Shown here in pieces: positions 1-8,648 of a stretch of 62,905 bases of DNA (position 1 is its first letter; the number at the start of each line of letters is the position of its first letter). The stretch spans positions 1-62,905 of the forward strand of contig PUDQ02000062.1 of assembly GCA_002964805.2 (NCBI GenBank), read 5' to 3'. The DNA comes from Trametes villosa. Its lineage: Eukaryota > Basidiomycota > Agaricomycetes > Polyporales > Polyporaceae. The position numbers and the translations under genes are program-made. The notes under the pieces were generated by a model, which searched no databases, was not told the origin of the DNA, and was given only the letters and a program-made list of their open reading frames with translations.

Positions 1-1
1 G

Positions 2-3000
2 TATGCGGCCACCGAGGACATTATGCGTCCTGCGCCGGAGCATCTCCCGCCGTTCCGGGAGATCAATCACCACATTCCGCTCATCGATGAAGCGAAGAAA
101 TATCGCTATCATCTCCCACGTTGCGCGGACGTGGTGAAGCCAGAGCTCATAGCGAAAATCAATCGCTATGTGAAGGCAGGCTGGTGGCGACCGGTAACGG
201 TCACGCAAGCAGCACCTCTGCTGTGCGTTGCCAAGAAGAATGGCAAGCTGCGCACCGTACTCGATGCGCGACAACGAAACCAGAACACGGTGCACGATCT
301 GACACCGTTTCCGGATCAAGACCAGATCCGGATGGACGTTGCTCGAGTGAAGTATCGCTCGAAGATTGATCTGTCCGACGCCTACGAACAGATCCGCATA
401 GTTGCGGAGGACGTGTGGAAGACCGCGTTCGCGACGCCTTACGGGATGTTCGTGAGCGAGGTCATGCAACAGGGCGACACCAACGCCCCGTCCACGTTCC
501 AACGTCTAATGACAGCCATATTCCGTGACTGTATCGGAAGGTTCGTCCATGTTTATTTGGACGACATTTTTGTATTTTCGGACTCCAAGGAGGAGCACGA
601 AGAACACTTAAGGATAGTGTTCGAAAAGCTTCAAGAGGCGAAGCTTTTCCTAAGCCGCAGCAAGTGCGACTTATACTCCAAAGACTTGGATTGTCTCGGT
701 CACCGAATAGATGACAAAGGACTACACGCCGATACGGACAAGATGAGCCGTATCAGGAACTGGCGGACACCTCGCTCGTATAACGAGGTGCAGCGGTTCC
801 TCGGGCTAGTGAACTATCTGGCACATTTTATGCCAGATGTAACGGCGTACACATCGCCGTTATCGGACATGGTCCATAACGACCGTCCGTTCGTATGGCG
901 CGCACTGCACGACAAGTGCTTTGAGTCTATCAAAGCACTCGCGTGTAAGGTGCCCATACTGAAGCCGATAGATCCGGCTTCCACAGATCCCATTTGGTTG
1001 ATCTGTGATGCGTCCGTGTATGGACTCGGAGCGTTATACGGGCAAGGACCCGACTGGCAAACTTGCAGGCCAGCCGGGTTCCTGTCGAAGAAATTTACGT
1101 CCGCACAACGGGCGTATCGCACCTATGAGCAAGAAGCCCTCGCCATCATGGAAGGCTTGTTCAAGTGGGAGGACAAGCTCATAGGACGAAAGCTCAATAT
1201 AGTCACCGACCATAGAGCTCTCGAGTTCCTTGAGGGACTCGAGCGTCCTAACCACCGTCAGATACGGTGGTACGAATTCTTGTCGAGGTTCGACAAGACG
1301 ATTACCTATATTCCAGGTAAACTGAACAAAGTAGCGGACTGTTTGTCCCGCTACTTCGAACACGACAACATAGAGGAACTAGCCGAAGATTTCGACTATG
1401 TTAACGCCGACTTGCGGCTAGATCCTGAAGGGGATGATCTCCCCTTCTCCCGACTCATCGAGCTACGCGCAGCTCGAGTGTTGCGTCGATCTGCGCGGAA
1501 ACTCGCGCAGCTAGAGACAGATAACGCGCACGCCACACGCGTGCAAGAACCAATAGAGGAACGAGTCGTAGAGTCGGCTCGTTACGCTGCACACGCACCT
1601 ATCTCGGTGACTGCAGCAACCACGGACAGCGACAATGTGACGCTGTCGGACTCGCTATCTGCGGGTCCCTCTTTGTGTGTCTGGGTAGAAGGAGACGACG
1701 GCTTCCTGAAAGCCGTCAAGTCAGGTTATGTTAATGACCCGACGTTCCAGAAAATAATGGAACGGCCTACTCAGCATCGCGCATTTGTAATGCGCGAGGG
1801 TGATATACACCAAGAACCGTGAAGGCGACGAGGTATTGTGTATACCTCGTGGTCTGTATCGGAAACGGGCCCTTCAGGAGCTCGTGTTAGACCAAGCGCA
1901 TAGCGCGCTTGGACATCTTGGACCTCAGCGCACGTCAGAGTACGTGCGCAAGTGGTTTTGGTGGCCCGCGTTACGCAAAGATGTAGACAAGTTCTGCATT
2001 TCGTGCGGCGTGTGCCACACCACGAAAATAAGTACACAGCCCCCTATAGGGCTGTTACACTCGCTACCGATACCCTACGGTGCCATGGACGTCTATGTCC
2101 ATGGATTTCTTCGGTCCGTTTCCGCCCTCGCACGGATACGACTACATATGGATTGTAGTCTGTCGGTTGACCTCGATGGTACACCTCATACCCATCAAGA
2201 CAACCGACACAGCGTCAGACCTGGCGCTGGTCTACTTCAGGGAAGTAGTCCGTCTACACGGGCTACCGGACTCCATAGTCTCTGATAGAGACTCGAAGTT
2301 CACTTCCAAGTTCTGGAAGGAGCTGCATCGCCTTATGGGGGCGAAGCTGCTTATGTCCACGTCGTTCCATCCACAGACGGATGGATTATCTGAGCGTAGT
2401 ATACGCTCAGTGTCGCAGATACTCCGTGCACTGGTGGCTCCTGACCAGTTGGACTGGTATGAGAAGCTACCGATAGCGGAGTTTGCTATCAACTCTGCGG
2501 TAAGTTCTACCACAGGGTTCGCTCCGTTCGAGTTGAACTACGGGTATCTCCCGCGTTCTATGAACGGAATCGGAACGGACACTCCGTTTCGAGGAGTGCG
2601 AGAGTTCGCACTCAGAGCCAAGGCGAACCTGGAGATGGCGCATGATGCCATCATCGAGGCGCGAGTGCGCCAGACACACTATGCGAATAAGCATAGGCAA
2701 GCCGAACCCGACTTTGAGGTCGGGGACAAGGTATACCTATCGACAAAGAATTTGTCGATACCTAAGGGCCGGGCACGAAAGCTCGTGCCTAAATACATCG
2801 GACCGTATGCTATAATTGAGAGCATACCCAGTACGTCAAACTACGTACTGGAGTTACCAGAAGAACTCCGGAACCGAAGGATACACCCTCGGTTCCACGC
2901 GTCGCTATTACGACGCTATGAGCCAAACGACGATGCGGTATTCCCGCATCGTGAGGCGAAGTCGTATTACGACTTCGGCAATGAAGACTCCACCGAATGG

Positions 3001-3192
3001 TTGGTGGAAGAGATTATCGGCCACGAGTGGAATGGCAATAAGTGCCAATTCCACGTGCGGTGGACGATGGGGGACCACACCTGGGAACCTTACGAGCACT
3101 GCAAGGAGCTCGTAGCATTAGACGAATATTGTCGTCTAATGGGCGTATCCTCTTGGCGCGCGTTGCCCAAGAAAACATCCGCCAAGACTTAG
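2..3192 (+). pseudogene. pol: Pol polyprotein of element A (RT-RNase H-integrase-chromodomain), two frameshifts
   Basis: Retroelement Pol: reverse transcribes the element RNA and integrates the cDNA. The frame is open from base 2. RT has LLCVAKKNGKLRTVLDARQR, the unusual QQGDTNAPSTFQ and the catalytic YLDD (VYLDDIFVFS, ~residue 175 of the open frame). RNase H follows with CDAS, YEQEALAI, TDHRAL and ADCLSR. At about 1800 the frame shifts by +1 into the integrase HHCC finger (H-H..CISCGVC), and at about 2083 it shifts +1 again into the integrase core (MDFFGPF, SDRDSKF, then Glu in LSERS) and a C-terminal chromodomain (VRWTMGDHTWEPYEHCKEL). Protease and Gag must lie upstream of the window. Two one-base shifts make the copy non-functional, unless they are assembly errors. 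Confidence 0.85.
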
Positions 3193-3438
3193 CGGATGTA
3201 CGAAGCGCAACATGCGCTTCGTGGTCAAGACTACCGAGTGAGTAGTCGTGGTGAAGGACAGAGCACGCGCAGAGAGCGCGTGACCGTGAAGTAGCACGTC
3301 ACGTGCAGGCTCGCGTGCGCGAGGCAGCCACCGACGCGTTCGGACTCCGCCGGCGCTTTAAGACGGCGACCTCGCGAGTGCAGGGTCATAACCGACCTCT
3401 GCCACCTCACCACCACCACCAACAACGACGCCCGCGCC

Positions 3439-6006
3439 ATGAACGACGCCCCGCAAGACAACACGCAAGCCAGCGGCTCCGGGCAGCAAGCCTCGGAGCA
3501 ACAGGGGTCGCAATCTGCGGCCCCTCAACAACAAAACATCCCCTTCCCCCAACCTTCGCAGTTCCTGCTGCCGCAACAAGCGGCAGCTCCCGCGTTCTCG
3601 TCCATGCCGGGGGTAACCCACCCCCAGCAGTTCCCGCATGCCTTCTCGCAGGGCATGCCCGCCTACGGGTTTCCGTACGGCGGCGGCTTCCAGTTCCCGC
3701 ATCAAGCGGGTCCTGCATTCCAGAGCGCGCCCAGTTCGAGCGTGCCGATGCCACAGACTGGTGGCATCCCCCTCATGCCCTTCTCGAGCATGACCTGGGC
3801 GCCCGTAGCGGGCCAACACTTGTTGGTCGCGCACAGCGACAACTGTGCTGTGTGCGCGGACTTTGTCCGCCACTACAATTTGGCGGCGTCAGACTCGACG
3901 TTCCGGGACGCGCAGACGCGCGTCCAGTCAGAACTGCAGCAGCGGTTCTGGCGGCACTTCGAGGAGCACCAGAGGGTGGAGGAGGGGAGGAGCCGCGATC
4001 GGATCGCGGAGCTCGAGGCGAAGCTCCAGAAGATGAAGGAGCTCGTCGACGAGACGAAGTCGATCCGGGACAGATACCGGAGCGAGCGCGAGGCCGCTCG
4101 CCAGGAGCGCGACGAGTACGAGCGCGAGCGCGATGAGGTGCGCTCGCAGTTGGAGGCTGAGCTCAGTCGGGCTCGGCACAGGAGGGCGTCGCCTCCGCGC
4201 GACGAACGACGACGCGACCCGAGGGAACTCAGCCCTCGGAGGAGGGATACTGCGAACGATAGGTCGTTCGTGTCGACATCAAGGAGCTCAGCGCCGTCCG
4301 CTGGGCCCAGCTTGATGCCGATCGTGTCGCTGCCCAGCGGGGCAGGACCATCGAGGACTGGAGCGTCGCAGATGACGACGCCAAATGTGGCAGGACCGTC
4401 GAACTCGACGGCGATGCCGACCTCGTCGACATCCGCGGACCGGGACCACCCTATGGTGGACTGGGAGAACGCGACGAGCGACGAGGACGACGATATCGAC
4501 GAGAGGCGGATCGAGAGACTCGTCTCTCGAAACCGGTATCGTCGTGCTCGTCGCGACACTGGCCCGGCACATGCTCCGGGTCAGGGCGCGCCATTTGGCA
4601 CGCAACCTCCGCCGCAACCAGCGACGGATGTGGCGAGGGTCCCCGGGTGGCCGTACCACCTGTTGGCCCTCCCCACCGACTCGGACCCGCGTCTTGCGGG
4701 GCACTGGTACAACTACGTGCCGGTGTCCGTCGCGGACGCCAACAACATTATCATGGCTGCTCGCCGTGATACGGGTGAGGCAGCTCACCGCATACGTGAC
4801 CTCATCGGTCAGGTGAACTCCTGCTCGGAGTACACAGGAGTGGCTGGTCTTAACCAGCTACAGTCGTCGTGGCGTCGAGAGGCGCCGCCGCCGCTGATCG
4901 CGGCGGTTCAACGAGCCGACTCCCGGGGAAACACTCCCCCTGGACTCGAGCACGCGTCGACGGCGCACTTGCCGCCGCCGTCGTCGACCCTCTCGCGCAA
5001 GCGGACGCCCGCTGAGTGGCGGGAGGTCAAACTGAAGCTGCGTGCCCAGCGCACGGCGCCGGCCCCAAACCAGCCGAGCTTCAGTGACCCGCCTGCTGTG
5101 TGGCAGGCTTGGTATGGCGTCGATGAGCGCCGTATCCCTCAGTGGATGGAGCGGGAGCCAAATGGGCTTCCTACGACGCGCAGCGTGGAGTACCACGTTG
5201 CCGTTCGAGCGATGCTGCCGCGCGGCACGCCACTGGGACCGCGAGGGCATTGGGTGACCCTCGCCCACTGGCTGTTCTCAGTGCCGGGGCTCTACCGTTA
5301 CGTGGTAGAGCAGGGGCAGTACCCCGTGGGTACTAGCTACCACCCGGGCCCCTACCCCAACGACGTCGCAAGCACGACGTTGTTCCATCTAGCGCGCTGG
5401 TTTGCGGCGCGCGGTCTTACCCCGACGGCTGCGGAGCGGTTCCTGCCGCTCGCGAGACTGTGCCGCAACGAGCGGAACGGGCGCGACCTTCGGTCGCTGC
5501 TGCCTCAAATGGATGGCGGCCCGAATTCGACTCTCGACGTCGGAGTCGTGCCCAGCTCGCGGGACTTGGGACCAGTCGCCACAGGCGGCCCACTGCCGCC
5601 CCCCAACGCGCCCGCACCTGCGCCCGCGCCCGCACCCGCACCAGCACCCGCACCCGCACCAGCACCCCCGCAGGCGCCCGAGGCGCCTGCCGTTACCACC
5701 GACGACGTCGACATGACCGACGCGTCCACTACCACCGCCGCGACCGCCATAACTGCGGTCGCCGAACCGTCGAGCATTGCCTCGACCCCGTCACACGTAG
5801 TGGCGGGTACCCATCCCGATGACGGAGTCCCACCTCCGCCGTACTCCCCCGCTCGCGCGATGGAGGACGTGCAGGAGGCACCTGTCGCCGGGCCTTCCCA
5901 ACCGCCTGCCGCTACTAGCGACAGGCACGACGAGAGCGAGAACGCGACGGGTGAGCAGGGATCCTCCCCTCTCACCCCGTCATCGCCACACGACGACACC
6001 GCGTAG
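3439..6006 (+). CDS. Uncharacterised 855-aa ORF downstream of integrase in element A
   Basis: I do not recognise this protein. It starts at an ATG 247 bp after the Pol stop and ends before the element's polypurine tract, so it lies inside the element in the position of env in other LTR elements. Residues ~1-130 are Gln/Pro/Ala-rich and disordered; ~155-250 is a highly charged Glu/Arg stretch likely to form a coiled coil; ~335-355 is acidic (DEDDDIDERR). Two more ordered, Trp-containing segments follow (~400-480; ~530-690, with PQWMEREPNGLPTTRSVEYH). Then come an Ala-Pro repeat (~720-745) and a Ser/Thr/Pro-rich tail. No signal peptide, membrane span or CCHC knuckle is visible, so it is neither a recognisable Env nor a standard Gag. 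Its coding sequence carries the same short palindromes as pol, which argues it belongs to the element. It is a single uninterrupted frame although pol is broken. Confidence 0.75.
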   Translation: MNDAPQDNTQASGSGQQASEQQGSQSAAPQQQNIPFPQPSQFLLPQQAAAPAFSSMPGVTHPQQFPHAFSQGMPAYGFPYGGGFQFPHQAGPAFQSAPSSSVPMPQTGGIPLMPFSSMTWAPVAGQHLLVAHSDNCAVCADFVRHYNLAASDSTFRDAQTRVQSELQQRFWRHFEEHQRVEEGRSRDRIAELEAKLQKMKELVDETKSIRDRYRSEREAARQERDEYERERDEVRSQLEAELSRARHRRASPPRDERRRDPRELSPRRRDTANDRSFVSTSRSSAPSAGPSLMPIVSLPSGAGPSRTGASQMTTPNVAGPSNSTAMPTSSTSADRDHPMVDWENATSDEDDDIDERRIERLVSRNRYRRARRDTGPAHAPGQGAPFGTQPPPQPATDVARVPGWPYHLLALPTDSDPRLAGHWYNYVPVSVADANNIIMAARRDTGEAAHRIRDLIGQVNSCSEYTGVAGLNQLQSSWRREAPPPLIAAVQRADSRGNTPPGLEHASTAHLPPPSSTLSRKRTPAEWREVKLKLRAQRTAPAPNQPSFSDPPAVWQAWYGVDERRIPQWMEREPNGLPTTRSVEYHVAVRAMLPRGTPLGPRGHWVTLAHWLFSVPGLYRYVVEQGQYPVGTSYHPGPYPNDVASTTLFHLARWFAARGLTPTAAERFLPLARLCRNERNGRDLRSLLPQMDGGPNSTLDVGVVPSSRDLGPVATGGPLPPPNAPAPAPAPAPAPAPAPAPAPPQAPEAPAVTTDDVDMTDASTTTAATAITAVAEPSSIASTPSHVVAGTHPDDGVPPPPYSPARAMEDVQEAPVAGPSQPPAATSDRHDESENATGEQGSSPLTPSSPHDDTA

Positions 6007-6465
6007 GTGTCTAATCACAATCTTCGAGTGCATCCGTCATGCACTCGTCGTATACCACGACGGTATGACTGCAAATATTTGCAGTCCCCGTAGGAGACGA
6101 TATTATCGTCTCCTCGGGCATAACGCAACCGATCTGCGTCAAAAATTGATCGGTTCGTCCGCCATAGCTGCGGTACTAATGTACATAGCCGCACCCCACG
6201 GTGCGCGCATCCATAACCCAAAAACAAAAACACTACCATATCATGGTAGTGTAGTGGTATGACTGCTGATATCTGCAGTCGTGTATATATCCCACTACAC
6301 TGCTGTGACCACACCGTGAGCCTACTTGGCTCACTAACTCATTGTATATATATGAGTTGCGCACGCACTATGCGCAACTCTTTGTATCATATAGTGCTAT
6401 GACTGCGAATATCAGCAGTCGTTCCTTTTACTATAATACTCTATTGTAGACCCGTACAACGGGTC
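6007..6465 (+). repeat. Palindrome-rich 3' untranslated region of element A
   Basis: Non-coding stretch between the downstream ORF and the polypurine tract, made largely of short inverted repeats. Three related units carry the same outer arms, TATGACTGC and GCAGTC: 6067-6086 (a perfect 20-bp palindrome), 6261-6280 and 6401-6420. Others include GTTGCGCA/TGCGCAAC near 6356-6380 and AGACCCG/CGGGTCT just before the polypurine tract. No ORF of interest. Confidence 0.7.
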
Positions 6466-6478
6466 TAGAGGGGGAGAG
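6466..6478 (+). other. Polypurine tract of element A
   Basis: TAGAGGGGGAGAG abuts the TGTAACGACC LTR start. This is the expected plus-strand primer position and fixes the orientation and the 3' LTR boundary. Confidence 0.8.
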
Positions 6479-6790
6479 TGTAACGACCCTCCGTGGTCGT
6501 TACGGGTTATTGCAGGACATAGCGCTAGTTGCGCTATGTCGCGAGATGTACCTAGCGCTAGTTGCGCTAGGATAAGATACCGCGTAGATATCATGTATTA
6601 GATAGACGCGTACGACGCGCGGGTATTCGGAGCCCGCGCGTCTGGTGAGGGCAGCCTTCTACAACTGCCCCACCATCTCCCGAGTACGCCGAGCCCTAAT
6701 AGAGCCTGGACCAGAGTACTTGGAGACCGCGGGCATCAGAAGTGCCCGACCCCGTGAGTTTTTACACCACACCTATCGAGGGTCGGAGGG
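6479..6790 (+). repeat. 3' LTR of element A (start certain, end uncertain)
   Basis: Begins TGTAACGACC directly after the polypurine tract. It holds several perfect hairpins, e.g. GTAACGACC/GGTCGTTAC (6480-6503), GACATAGCGC/GCGCTATGTC (6516-6525 / 6531-6540), CCTAGCGC/GCGCTAGG, and GCGCGGG/CCCGCGC (~6617-6640). No end signature can be placed without a second copy. Confidence 0.6.
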
Positions 6791-8179
6791 AAACATCGAG
6801 ATGATGCCGCAGCGGCTGTTAGAGTGACCGCGATAGAGACGGCCCCGGAGCCGGCGACGACGGCGAAGGCCTCTGGCAAAGCTCAACCGTGTATACAGAT
6901 AATCTACAGGGGCATGTTAGCTGGTAAGACCCCCGGTGAACAGCCCGGCACTCACCAAGAAGTGTGCTGTCGTACTCTGGTGGGAGCGGATGATGGTACT
7001 CTGCGACAAGGAAAACTTGAAGTTTGCGACGAGAGGAGTCCGCATCACTCGAGTCTCGAGCCACTGCAGCGGAGTCATCTTTGCCAAAAGGAGTACATCA
7101 TGTGACTAGGCACGGGGAGAGAAATCGTTCGTCCACCAGATTGCGGAATTCCACCGCCAGCCCCCTGGATTTCCACAACCCTTGTTGACTTGTGGCACAC
7201 CCCAGGATTCGCCAGGTGGGATTCTTCAGGACCTGTCAAACCACTTGAAATCCACGGGCCCTTGTCTGGCAGTGTAGGGTTAGGGCGCCCGCCCAGGCAG
7301 CGCGCGCGGGCGCGTCGTCACGCCCTGGTCACCGCCGCTCTCGCTGGCGCGGTCACTGTCTCTCTCTTGCCATCCACCACTGTCGTCCCTCTTAGCGCTG
7401 GCAAACGAACCTGGTCCTACAGTCTACAGCACAGCCTCCCCCATGGCAACTCAAGCCCAGCCAGTACAGACCCGAACTGCCACGACACGCCCCGACCCGC
7501 CATGATACGACACCCTCTGCGCCATGCCTCGACACCCCATCGCGCTCGTCTCGATTTAAGCGCCCAAACCGAGGAGTCGAAGGAATGGCTCGTAACTGTT
7601 GAGGCATAAATCAGCAAGCTCGGTCAATGCTACTAGCGACTTCCCAGTATGTTCCTGCTCCCGAATCTAGCTAAATTCTGTATTGCAGAGTGCATCTCGA
7701 GCTGCCATAGCCTCAAGTAGCTGCACACCACCCAGCCCCAACAACACCCGCCACCATGTGCTGCCAGCTGCCATGCCGCGCTTCGGGACGCCTCAGCATG
7801 CTTCGACACGCTGCAAAATACCAAACACCCTGACACGCTCGCTCCACGCATCCCAGACTGCCCGCAGGTGCGCTCGAGCTCCTCCCCTACTCGCGTTCTC
7901 TTGCTCACGTCGATGTAGGCGCCCAGAGTCCAGACTGGGGTGCCCTCAATAAACCGCCCATAACATCTCAGGCATAAATTAGCAAGCTTAGACAGTGTTA
8001 CCAGCAGTCTCCCAGTAGGTTTCTGCTTCTAAATTCAGTAAAAAATTGTACTGCAGAGCAGATCTCGGGGTGCTACCAGACGTAGCTGCACGACACTTGC
8101 CTTGGTAATAGGCGCCCAGACACGACCCCGCACGACACGCTCCGGCACGTCCCTTCATGAGTATCTCGCACAGGGTAGG
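6791..8179. other. Intergenic region between elements A and B
   Basis: No credible coding region: the open frames have no recognisable motif and overlap in several frames. It contains an imperfect direct duplication (next entry). Its last five bases, GTAGG (8175-8179), are the left target-site duplication of element B. Confidence 0.5.
7540..8096. repeat. Imperfect direct repeat, two units ~365-370 bp apart
   Basis: Unit 1 (~7540-7730) and unit 2 (~7900-8096) share, in order, a CTC..TCGAT..A.GCGCCCA block, AGGCATAAATYAGCAAGCT, a CCCAGTA..TTYCTGCT block, ATTGYAYTGCAGAG-like sequence and GTAGCTGCAC. The divergence suggests an old tandem duplication or two relics of one unknown repeat. Confidence 0.5.
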
Positions 8180-8637
8180 TGTCGTGGAGCTAGGCCCGGC
8201 ACGACGAGGTACTGCACACAACTAAGAAAACTGAAACGATCTAACTCCCGGGGTGGTGGACGAAGGTCTCACAGCACCTGAGCGTAGGTTCTCACGACGA
8301 ATCTAGCCCAAAGACCAAGTTAACATTCAGAACATCAGAGCGAATACAAAACAAGGCTTACCTAGCCCAAAGACCAAGAGGTCAAGATGAGGGCTAGGGT
8401 CGCTACAGGGGGTCCTTATATACTAAGCAAGGGGAGCCAAACATGTACAAACGTCGAGGTGGTCTGTGCGCACAATGCACTCAACCTGCAGGTAGGGGTC
8501 AGGTGATGAGTCACGTGATCTATCTACTCTAACTCTAAGTCCCGTGCGTGCTAAGTACCGTAGAATGGCCGTAGAAAAGCAGGAAAAAATGCGGAAAAAT
8601 ATGGAAAAATACAGGGCGTCTAGTCGTCTCCACGACA
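8180..8637 (-). repeat. 3' LTR of element B
   Basis: 458 bp, ends TGTCGTGGAG / CTCCACGACA, a perfect terminal inverted repeat on this copy. Differs from the other LTR at 2 positions. It lies directly after the polypurine tract in the element's orientation. Confidence 0.95.
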
Positions 8638-8648
8638 TTACCCCCCCT
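8638..8648 (-). other. Polypurine tract of element B
   Basis: On the minus strand the pol stop TAG (8651-8649) runs straight into GAGGGGGGTAA and then the LTR start TGTCG. Coding sequence and plus-strand primer abut with no spacer. Confidence 0.85.

Larger units (their letters stand above)
1..6790 (+). mobile_element. Ty3/gypsy LTR retrotransposon A, 3' portion
   Basis: The 5' end lies outside the window. In order I see a frameshifted Pol (RT, RNase H, integrase, chromodomain), a ~250-bp spacer, a second long ORF (3439-6006), a palindrome-rich untranslated stretch, a polypurine tract (6466-6478) and an LTR start TGTAACGACC at 6479. The right end is not defined because the second LTR is not in the window; 6790 is where the characteristic short palindromes fade. 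The chromodomain and RT-RNaseH-IN order place it among Ty3/gypsy chromoviruses. What sets it apart from the other elements here is the dense series of perfect short inverted repeats in coding, untranslated and LTR sequence alike. Confidence 0.85.

Noticed and set aside
3439..6006. Retroviral-type envelope protein in element A
   Set aside because: Position fits, but there is no signal peptide, membrane segment or cysteine pattern.
8180..8637. tRNA-type primer-binding site in elements B, D and E
   Set aside because: No TGG follows the LTRs. The exact complementarity to the predicted RNA start fits self-priming better.
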